From Loktanella sp. (GTDB taxonomy: Bacteria > Pseudomonadota > Alphaproteobacteria > Rhodobacterales > Rhodobacteraceae), in the NCBI GenBank assembly GCA_003551805.1, contig PUNR01000385.1, positions 1 to 5,725 on the forward strand: a stretch of DNA of 5,725 bases, written 5' to 3'. Both the position numbers and the translations under genes were made by a program. This document shows, in pieces, positions 1 through 4,601 of this stretch; the stretch's first letter is position 1; each line of letters starts with the position of its first letter. The notes under the pieces were generated by a model. That model did no database searches and was not told the DNA's origin. It saw only the letters and a program-made list of their open reading frames with translations.

Positions 1-642
1 ACGCCGCTGACATGTCTGGTCGTGCTGGCAGATGGTCCGATCCAAAGCATGACAGACTTGCGCGGGGCCAAGGTCGGCTTTGCTGTCGCGGGTGTGCAAG
101 AAGTGATGCTGGATGCGATGCTGGCGCATCATGACATGGCACCGGATGATGTCGAACAGATCAATATCGGTTGGTCAATCTCGCCTGCGCTGATGTCTGG
201 CCAGGTCGATGGGGTGATCGGTGCGTTTCGGAATTTCGAGCTTAACCAACTGACGCTGGAAGGCATGACCGGGCGCTGTTTCTATCCTGAATCCGAAGGT
301 GTCCCGTCCTATGACGAACTGATCTATATCGCCAATCCCGACCGTATGAATGCGGGCGTTGTTGCACGTTTTCTGGACGCGACCGAACGCGCGACAGGCT
401 ATATCCTGAACAACCCTGATACCGCATGGGACATGTTCGCCGCCACTGCCACCGAATTGCAGACCGACCTTAACACCCTTGCCTGGGCTGACACCTGGCC
501 GCGCTTTGCCACCCGGCCCGCTGCAATGGACGCCGGACGCTATGCCCGTTTCGAGGCGTTTCTGGCCGAACGTGGTGCGACAGCAGGCGGGCTTTCAGTC
601 GTTGATCTGGCGATAGACGTGACCGCCGAGGCCGCACAGTGA
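1..642 (+). CDS. thiY: ABC transporter substrate-binding protein, thiamin-pyrimidine type (ThiY/NMT1-like), 5' partial
   Basis: The reading frame is open from base 1 to a TGA at 640-642, so this is the C-terminal 213 residues of a protein usually a little over 300 long. The N-terminus and any signal peptide lie outside the window. Recognisable NMT1/THI5-like stretches are the domain-start motif 'SMTDLRGAKVGF' (about visible residues 16-27), 'ALMSGQVDGVIGAFRNFE' (about 63-80), and a C-terminal helical part with 'NNPDTAWDMF'. In this family the protein is periplasmic and binds formylaminopyrimidine, HMP or a related thiamin pyrimidine for import. The exact ligand cannot be read from sequence. 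The next genes are tenA, an ATPase and a permease, which strongly supports the thiamin-precursor role over the related nitrate/sulfonate/taurine binding proteins. The stop overlaps the tenA GTG start by 4 bases. The fold and transporter role are fairly secure; the ligand is inferred from context. Confidence 0.85.
   Translation, partial: TPLTCLVVLADGPIQSMTDLRGAKVGFAVAGVQEVMLDAMLAHHDMAPDDVEQINIGWSISPALMSGQVDGVIGAFRNFELNQLTLEGMTGRCFYPESEGVPSYDELIYIANPDRMNAGVVARFLDATERATGYILNNPDTAWDMFAATATELQTDLNTLAWADTWPRFATRPAAMDAGRYARFEAFLAERGATAGGLSVVDLAIDVTAEAAQ
628..631 (+). promoter_or_regulatory. Ribosome binding site deciding the GTG start of tenA
   Basis: GAGG lies 7 bases before the GTG at 639-641, inside the end of the thiY coding sequence. 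No ATG or other good start is near, and the protein from this GTG has the normal TenA length and N-terminus. This supports GTG as the real start. Confidence 0.6.
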
Positions 643-1313
643 CGGCGCCCGACTATGGCAAGGCGTTCGCCCTTTGGCGCGATCAAGCGCCAGAGTGGGC
701 GGATTACACCCAGCACGCATTTGTCGAAGGCCTGCGCACCGGCACCTTGCCGCGCGCGGATTTCCTGCACTACCTGCGTCAGGATTACATCTTTCTGATC
801 CATTTCACCCGCGCATGGGCCTTGGCCGCTACCAAAGGTGCGACATTGGCTGAAATACAGGCGGCGGCTGCCACCGTGCAGGCATTGGCCCATCACGAAA
901 TGCCGTTGCACGTGCAAATCTGCGCCGATGCAGGGATCGACAAGACGACGCTGGAAACAACCGAGGAAGCGCCAGCAAACCTTGCCTATACGCGGTATGT
1001 GCTGGAGTCTGGCTATTCAGGCGATTTTCTGGACTTGATGGCAGCGCTTGCGCCTTGTGTGTTGGGCTATGGAGAGATCGGCGCAAGGCTCAAAGGTAGC
1101 GGAGGGCCGTATGCCGACTGGATCGACACCTATGCAGGTCAGGATTATCAGAAACTTTGCTACGATGTTGGCGTGCTGATCGACAATGCGCTGGTTTATC
1201 GGTTGGGGCAGGACTGGGCCAGCCTGCCGCGCGCGCGGCATCTGTCGCAGCGTTTTGCTACGGCGACCCGCCTAGAGGTCGGTTTCTGGCAGATGGGCTT
1301 GAACGGCGCATGA
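639..1313 (+). CDS. tenA: TenA, aminopyrimidine aminohydrolase / thiaminase II family
   Basis: This 224-residue cytoplasmic protein has the usual TenA length. Family knowledge: TenA hydrolyses aminopyrimidine, a breakdown product of thiamin, to HMP, which re-enters thiamin synthesis; it can also cleave thiamin. Active-site positions known from B. subtilis TenA are recognisable: Asp49 in 'LRQDYIFL', Tyr117 in 'AYTRYVL', the catalytic Cys140 in 'LAPCVLGYGEIG', Tyr165 in 'WIDTYAG' and Glu213 in 'RLEVGFW'. The Cys makes it the TenA_C class. The residue corresponding to B. subtilis Tyr47 is Phe52, a conservative change. It starts with GTG, overlaps thiY by GTGA at 639-642, and overlaps thiZ by ATGA at 1310-1313. 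Its place within a pyrimidine transporter operon argues for salvage, not thiamin degradation for its own sake. Annotation is secure; alignment of the individual residues was done by eye. Confidence 0.94.
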   Translation: MTAPDYGKAFALWRDQAPEWADYTQHAFVEGLRTGTLPRADFLHYLRQDYIFLIHFTRAWALAATKGATLAEIQAAAATVQALAHHEMPLHVQICADAGIDKTTLETTEEAPANLAYTRYVLESGYSGDFLDLMAALAPCVLGYGEIGARLKGSGGPYADWIDTYAGQDYQKLCYDVGVLIDNALVYRLGQDWASLPRARHLSQRFATATRLEVGFWQMGLNGA

Positions 1314-2038
1314 CCGCCCTGAGCATGACAGGCGATTTGTGGATCGGTGACACGCCCCTGATCCGCAATCTTGCGCTGGACATGCCTGCCGGGCGCTGGT
1401 GCTGCCTGCTGGGTGTTTCAGGGGTAGGCAAATCCACCATCGCACGGCTGATCGCGGGCTTGCCGGGGCCGCAGCGGCTGGACGGTGCATTGTCCACCGA
1501 TGACGGGCAGCCGCTGGCCCAACGTGTCGCGCTGATGGCGCAGGGCGGGCAGCTTTTGCCTTGGGCAAATCTGGTGCAGAATGTCACCATCGGTGCCCGC
1601 TTGCGGGGTGAAAAACCCGATACCGCCCGCGCTCTTGCGCTGTTGGAACAGGTGGGGCTGGCAGGGCTGGAACATCGTCTGCCTGCTGATCTGTCAGGTG
1701 GGCAGGGGCAGCGGGTCGCGCTTGCGCGCGTCTTGATTGAAAAGGCACCGATTGTGGTGCTGGATGAACCCTTTTCGGCGCTTGACACACTGACCCGGCT
1801 GGCAATGCAGGATCTGGCCGCGCGTCTGCTGAAGGGACGCACCGTTGTCCTGATCACCCACGACCCGCTAGAGGCTGTCCGCCTGTCAGATCGCGCATGG
1901 CTGCTGGGGCCGCAGGGGGCACAGGATATTGCACTGCCCCAAACCACCACCCCACGCGATTTTCGCACGCCAGAGGTTCTGGCCGCACAAGCCGCGCTGC
2001 TGTCGCGGTTACATCAGGATATGGCATGCGCTGGCTGA
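1310..2038 (+). CDS. thiZ: ABC transporter ATP-binding protein for thiamin pyrimidine precursor (ThiZ-like)
   Basis: This 242-residue ABC ATPase is of the nitrate/taurine/HMP importer type and energises import through the neighbouring permease. All nucleotide-binding motifs are intact: Walker A 'GVSGVGKST' (35-43), Q-loop 'MAQGGQLLPW' with Gln78 (76-85), signature 'LSGGQGQR' (128-135), Walker B 'IVVLDEPF' with catalytic Glu153 (148-155), D-loop 'SALD' (156-159), and the switch histidine in 'ITHD' (His184). The frame is open upstream to 1157, but that lies deep inside tenA. The ATG at 1310 overlaps the tenA stop as ATGA and gives the normal family N-terminus, so I chose it. No strong Shine-Dalgarno precedes it, in line with translational coupling. 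Thiamin-precursor specificity comes from operon context; the sequence alone would fit any taurine/nitrate-type importer ATPase. Confidence 0.88.
   Translation: MTALSMTGDLWIGDTPLIRNLALDMPAGRWCCLLGVSGVGKSTIARLIAGLPGPQRLDGALSTDDGQPLAQRVALMAQGGQLLPWANLVQNVTIGARLRGEKPDTARALALLEQVGLAGLEHRLPADLSGGQGQRVALARVLIEKAPIVVLDEPFSALDTLTRLAMQDLAARLLKGRTVVLITHDPLEAVRLSDRAWLLGPQGAQDIALPQTTTPRDFRTPEVLAAQAALLSRLHQDMACAG
2016..2019 (+). promoter_or_regulatory. Ribosome binding site deciding the thiX start
   Basis: AGGA lies 6 bases before the ATG at 2026-2028, within the last codons of thiZ. It favours this start over longer in-frame options reaching back to 1897, which would add an arginine/alanine-rich non-membrane extension unlike permease N-termini. 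Confidence 0.6.
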
Positions 2039-2763
2039 ATTATGCACCTATCCGCGCGCTGATTGCGCTTGGCTTTGCGCTGGCGCTTTGGCAGCTGGTG
2101 GTCTGGGTCAGCGGTGTGCCTCGTTTCATCCTGCCCGGTCCGCTGCGGGTGGGGGCTGCTCTTTGGGACAATGCCGCCCTTTTGTGGGAACATGCACGCT
2201 TTACGGCAGTCAATCTGCTGGCTGGACTGGCGGCAGGGATTGCGCTGGGCGTTGTTACGGCGTTGAACCTTGCGCTGTCACCCGGCGCGCGGCTGATGCT
2301 GCGCCCTGTGCTGATCTTTGCGCAGGCCGTGCCTGTCTTCGCGCTTGCGCCGATCTTGACGCTTTGGCTGGGGTATGGGGCGGCGTCAAAGATCGTGGTC
2401 GTCATGCTGGTGATCTATTTTCCGGTCACATCGGCCTTCTTTGACGGGTTGATGCGCCTTCCAGCACCGCTGGCCGATCTTGCACTGATGATGCGCGCTA
2501 CACCTTTGCGGCGTCTGTTCCTGCTACAGGTGCCACATGCCTTGCCTGCGCTTTTGTCGGGTCTGCGTCTGGCTGTTGTTTATGCGCCTTTTGCTGTCAT
2601 CATTGGCGAATGGGTGGGTTCGTCAAGGGGGCTGGGGTATCTGATGCTGATGGCGAACGGGCGCGGACAAACCGATCTGATGTTTGCTGCCTTGTTCTGT
2701 CTGGCAGGGATGAGCCTTTTGTTGTTCGGCGCGCTGGAAAAGCTGGGCGGCATCAGATCGTGA
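2026..2763 (+). CDS. thiX: ABC transporter permease for thiamin pyrimidine precursor (ThiX-like)
   Basis: This 245-residue inner-membrane protein is of the BPD_transp_1 type. Hydrophobic segments fall at about residues 11-29, 63-83, 94-113, 121-141, 178-196 and 217-238, giving about six membrane spans. 'ILPGPLRV' (35-42) is typical of the nitrate/taurine/HMP permease group. The cytoplasmic coupling loop (EAA-like) is 'MMRATPLRRLFLLQVPHALP' (155-174), followed by 'SGLRLAVVYAP' and 'EWVGSSRGLGYLM' (195-207), a hallmark of this subfamily. The start overlaps the end of thiZ by 13 bases in another frame. It is the last gene of the plus-strand operon and converges on kdgK. With ThiZ it should form the membrane complex served by the ThiY-like binding protein. 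Permease identity is secure; substrate is inferred from tenA and the neighbours. Confidence 0.88.
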   Translation: MRWLNYAPIRALIALGFALALWQLVVWVSGVPRFILPGPLRVGAALWDNAALLWEHARFTAVNLLAGLAAGIALGVVTALNLALSPGARLMLRPVLIFAQAVPVFALAPILTLWLGYGAASKIVVVMLVIYFPVTSAFFDGLMRLPAPLADLALMMRATPLRRLFLLQVPHALPALLSGLRLAVVYAPFAVIIGEWVGSSRGLGYLMLMANGRGQTDLMFAALFCLAGMSLLLFGALEKLGGIRS

Positions 2764-2808
2764 CCTGCGATGCTGCATGGCGCCCGCGCAGACACCCATA
2801 AGCGTTGA

Positions 2809-2822
2809 ACTGGTATACCAAT
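2809..2822. promoter_or_regulatory. Operator-like palindrome of UxuR/ExuR type, in the convergent gap
   Basis: Bases 2811-2820 are the perfect palindrome TGGTATACCA, within ACTGGTATACCAAT. This is one base short of the core TTGGTATACCAA known for UxuR/ExuR-type FCD GntR regulators in gamma-proteobacteria, and fits the general FCD pattern of GT and AC half-sites. It lies between the 3' ends of thiX and kdgK, where no gene start is visible on either strand, so its function is unclear. The rest of the 2764-2848 gap shows nothing else I can name apart from a weak hairpin. Confidence 0.35.
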
Positions 2823-2823
2823 C

Positions 2824-2850
2824 TAGCTTTGGCGCGGTCGGGCTATTTTT
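2824..2850 (+). terminator. Weak possible terminator after the thi operon
   Basis: TAGC at 2824-2827 can pair with GCTA at 2842-2845, extended by two T-G wobble pairs, and is followed by five T residues (2846-2850). The stem is short and the loop long, so this is a marginal candidate. The T run overlaps the kdgK stop codon on the other strand. Confidence 0.22.
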
Positions 2851-3769
2851 ACCTGTCCGTCACCAACTCTGTCTGCACATCTACCAATGCACCAATCTGC
2901 CGGATCACTTGCCCCGCAATCCCCGCCCCGGCCACGCAAGCCTGTTCCAGATTGCCGTTTCCAAGATAGCTTGCCAGAAATCCTGCGTTGAAGCTGTCAC
3001 CTGCAGCGGTTGTGTCCACCACATCCGTGATGCGTGTCGGTGCAACGGTGAAGGACTGATCAGTCGCTGCGACAAGCATCTGATCCGGTCCGTTCTTGAC
3101 CACGACTATATCAACACCGGCATTGCGATAGCGGTTTGCCGTGGCTTCTGGCGCAGGATCATTGAACCAGGCTGCCTCATCCTCGAACGATGGCAGCACG
3201 ATATCCGTCAGGCTGGCCGCCTGCATAACCGCGTTGGTCATAGTCTTTGTATCAGGCCACAGCCGGGGGCGCAGGTTGGGGTCAAACACCACCTTGCCAC
3301 CGTTGCTGCGGAAATCATGCAGGACATCCAGCAGCCTTGCTCTGTCAGGGTCGGGCAGAATGGCCAGCGTGATCCCAGAAAGATAGGCGACATCGGCACC
3401 CTGCAAGGCCGCGCGCAAAGCGGTGTCGCTTTCAAGCATCCGGCGCGCGGCACTTTGCCCGCGCCAATAGCTGAAACTGCGTTCGCCATTGGTCAGGCTT
3501 ATCATATAAAGACCGACAGTACTGTCATCGCGCCGGTCGATATATTTGGTGACCAGGCCCGCCGCATCAATGAATGCGAGCAGCTTGCCTGACATTGCAT
3601 CATGTCCGACAGCGGTGAAATATGCGATCTGGTCCGCTTTCGGCATCAGTTTGCGCAGATACCACGCCGTGTTAAGCGTATCACCGGCAAAGCCTGCGCG
3701 ATACATATCCGGCCCGCCGGCAGGGGCGAGTTCAACCATCGCTTCGCCGATGGCGACAATCTTGGTCAT
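2849..3769 (-). CDS. kdgK: 2-dehydro-3-deoxygluconokinase (KDG kinase), PfkB family
   Basis: This 306-residue ribokinase-like sugar kinase is close to the length of E. coli KdgK. It phosphorylates 2-keto-3-deoxygluconate to KDPG, which the Entner-Doudoroff aldolase then splits. The N-terminus 'IVAIGEAMVEL' (4-14) and the sugar-binding 'AGDTLNTAWYL' (28-38) are typical of KdgK. 'SYWRGQSAAR' (100-109) is a KDG-kinase hallmark that binds the acid group. 'FDPNLRPRLW' (162-171) is the conserved central PfkB motif. 'DTTAAGDSFNAGF' (252-264) is the PfkB C-terminal signature with catalytic base Asp258. I chose the ATG at 3769 because it overlaps the upstream regulator's stop as ATGA and gives the family N-terminus; a GTG or other start eight codons earlier adds a basic tail with no support. 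It is co-transcribed with the GntR gene and lies across from uxaC, matching its place in hexuronate degradation. It ends with TAA. Confidence 0.94.
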   Translation of the reverse strand: MTKIVAIGEAMVELAPAGGPDMYRAGFAGDTLNTAWYLRKLMPKADQIAYFTAVGHDAMSGKLLAFIDAAGLVTKYIDRRDDSTVGLYMISLTNGERSFSYWRGQSAARRMLESDTALRAALQGADVAYLSGITLAILPDPDRARLLDVLHDFRSNGGKVVFDPNLRPRLWPDTKTMTNAVMQAASLTDIVLPSFEDEAAWFNDPAPEATANRYRNAGVDIVVVKNGPDQMLVAATDQSFTVAPTRITDVVDTTAAGDSFNAGFLASYLGNGNLEQACVAGAGIAGQVIRQIGALVDVQTELVTDR

Positions 3770-4470
3770 GCGTCGGTCTCGCTTTCGAACCAAGCGTGTT
3801 TCTCTGACCGTAGAAGTGCGATCAGATCACTGATCCGCGACAGATGCAGCCGCATCGCATCGGCCGCACCCGCAGCGTCGCGCTGGACCAGATGATCAAA
3901 GATATCGCGGTGGTCCTTGATGACCTGCGGTGAAGCAAAGCTAAGTGACAACATCCGCACGCGGTCCATATGTGCCTTGTTGTCGTTGATCAGATCCCAC
4001 GCGAAACCAACATCGGACCGCTGGCAGATTTCGTGGTGGAACTGGTCATCAAGCTGGTGAAACAAGCGCTTGTCCTTCTCGGCATGTGCGGCCTCTTGTG
4101 CGGTCAGCAAGTCGGCTAAGGCTTTGTGATCGGCATCCGTCAGGCGTTCGGCGGCAAGCCGGACGTTTTCAACCTCTAGCGCGGTGCGGATATAGCGGGC
4201 GCGCAGCACGGCTGCCTCCGATATCAGGCTGACTGTGGTGGAACGCTGCGGGCGGATCACCAGGAAGCCCAGTTTCGACAAACGGTAGAACGCATCGCGC
4301 ACGGGTTGGCGTGACACTTCCATCTGGCTGGCCACGTCAACCTCGGACAGCTTGGCGCCGGGTGGCAGTTCCAGCGACAGGATGCCAGCCTGCAAAGTCT
4401 CAAATACCTGATCTGCGATCGAAGGCCGTTCCGGCGGGGTCAAAGCCCGTAACGCGATTGAGGCTGCCAT
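3766..4470 (-). CDS. GntR-family transcriptional regulator, FCD (FadR-type) subfamily, probable hexuronate regulator
   Basis: This 234-residue cytoplasmic DNA-binding protein has an N-terminal winged helix (about 15-83): 'ADQVFETLQAGILSLELPPG' (19-38), 'LSEVDVASQMEVSRQPVRDAF' region (41-61) containing the recognition helix, and the wing 'RPQRSTTV' (73-80). The helical FCD effector domain follows (about 88-220). Its likely metal/ligand residues are Asp141 and His145 in 'DDQFHHEI', His187 in 'KDHRDIF' and His209 in 'RLHLSRI', the usual D-H-H-H set. The start at 4470 gives the normal N-terminus and has GGAG ahead of it; the frame runs open to 4542 but that would cover the divergent promoters. 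The stop overlaps the kdgK start as ATGA. Context with kdgK and divergent uxaC implies control of hexuronate degradation and of itself, probably as a repressor released by a uronate or pathway intermediate. The effector is unknown. Similar in role to UxuR/ExuR, but I give no symbol because orthology cannot be judged here. Confidence 0.93.
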   Translation of the reverse strand: MAASIALRALTPPERPSIADQVFETLQAGILSLELPPGAKLSEVDVASQMEVSRQPVRDAFYRLSKLGFLVIRPQRSTTVSLISEAAVLRARYIRTALEVENVRLAAERLTDADHKALADLLTAQEAAHAEKDKRLFHQLDDQFHHEICQRSDVGFAWDLINDNKAHMDRVRMLSLSFASPQVIKDHRDIFDHLVQRDAAGAADAMRLHLSRISDLIALLRSEKHAWFESETDA

Positions 4471-4479
4471 GTGCAAGGG

Positions 4480-4484
4480 TCTCC
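4480..4484 (-). promoter_or_regulatory. Ribosome binding site of the GntR gene
   Basis: On the minus strand GGAGA (4484 down to 4480) stands 9 bases before the ATG at 4470. It supports 4470 over the longer in-frame starts. Confidence 0.5.
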
Positions 4485-4502
4485 GGTTCTGGTGTTGTAT
4501 CC

Positions 4503-4532
4503 AGTTTAACGCGAAACAACGCGCGTTGACAA
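4503..4532 (-). promoter_or_regulatory. Putative sigma-70-like promoter of the gntR-kdgK operon
   Basis: Reading the minus strand, TTGTCA (4532-4527, five of six consensus bases) is followed after 18 bases by TAAACT (4508-4503, four of six), or after 17 by TTAAAC. The 5' leader would be about 25-30 bases to the ATG at 4470. Its -35 box uses the same bases as the -35 box of the uxaC promoter on the other strand, and both palindromes lie on or next to it, so autoregulation is likely. Confidence 0.4.
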
Positions 4533-4543
4533 GGTTGATCAAC
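4517..4543. promoter_or_regulatory. Paired palindromes in the gntR/uxaC divergent region, candidate GntR operator
   Basis: Two perfect palindromes lie 16 bp apart centre to centre: CAACGCGCGTTG (4517-4528) and GTTGATCAAC (4534-4543). They share GTTG/CAAC arms. The first overlaps the -35 boxes of both divergent promoters; the second lies in the spacer of the uxaC promoter. A protein bound here would block both promoters. GntR regulators bind as dimers to such symmetric sites, and the adjacent GntR gene is the obvious candidate. The arms differ from the UxuR core TGGTATACCA, so the match to a known GntR site is not direct. Confidence 0.5.
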
Positions 4544-4554
4544 TAGAATATTAG
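4526..4554 (+). promoter_or_regulatory. Putative sigma-70-like promoter of uxaC
   Basis: A perfect -35 box TTGACA (4526-4531) is followed after the optimal 17 bases by TATTAG (4549-4554), which matches four of six -10 positions. Transcription would begin near 4560-4562, giving a leader of about 40 bases. The palindrome at 4534-4543 is inside the spacer, a classic position for a repressor site. Confidence 0.55.
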
Positions 4555-4590
4555 GTTATCCGAAGCGGCGGGGAGGCTGCTAAAATTCAT

Positions 4591-4596
4591 GGGGGG
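4591..4596 (+). promoter_or_regulatory. Atypical ribosome binding site of uxaC
   Basis: A run of six G lies 5 bases before the uxaC ATG and is the only purine-rich match at a workable distance. A better-looking GGGGAGG (4570-4576) is 25 bases away, but only 12 bases from an out-of-frame ATG at 4589. An in-frame TAA at 4581-4583 rules out any uxaC start further upstream. Confidence 0.3.
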
Positions 4597-4601
4597 CATT
4601 C

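Noticed and set aside
1157..1309. Longer start for the ThiZ-like ATPase
   Set aside because: The extension lies wholly inside tenA, has no ABC character, and the ATG at 1310 forms the usual ATGA overlap.
1258..1968. Minus-strand open frame of 236 codons opposite thiZ
   Set aside because: The translation is Ser/Arg/Pro-rich, typical of an antisense frame in GC-rich DNA. thiZ on the plus strand has all ABC ATPase motifs.
2764..2790. Hairpin from TGCG (2766-2769) and CGCA (2787-2790) as a kdgK terminator
   Set aside because: Only four pairs with a 17-base loop and no T run on the minus strand; too weak to call.
2811..2820. Extended -10 promoter (TGGTATACC) on both strands
   Set aside because: The palindrome does read as TG-n-TATACC on each strand, but no acceptable -35 box stands 17-18 bases upstream on either side and no gene follows. 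I keep it only as an operator-like site.
2777..3592. Plus-strand open frame of 271 codons opposite kdgK
   Set aside because: It is the mirror of kdgK, whose product carries intact PfkB motifs. The plus-strand translation is Cys/His/Arg-rich with no recognisable domain and no ribosome site.
4471..4542. Longer start for the GntR regulator at 4542
   Set aside because: It would run through the divergent promoters and palindromes; the ATG at 4470 has a GGAG site and gives the normal N-terminus of the family.
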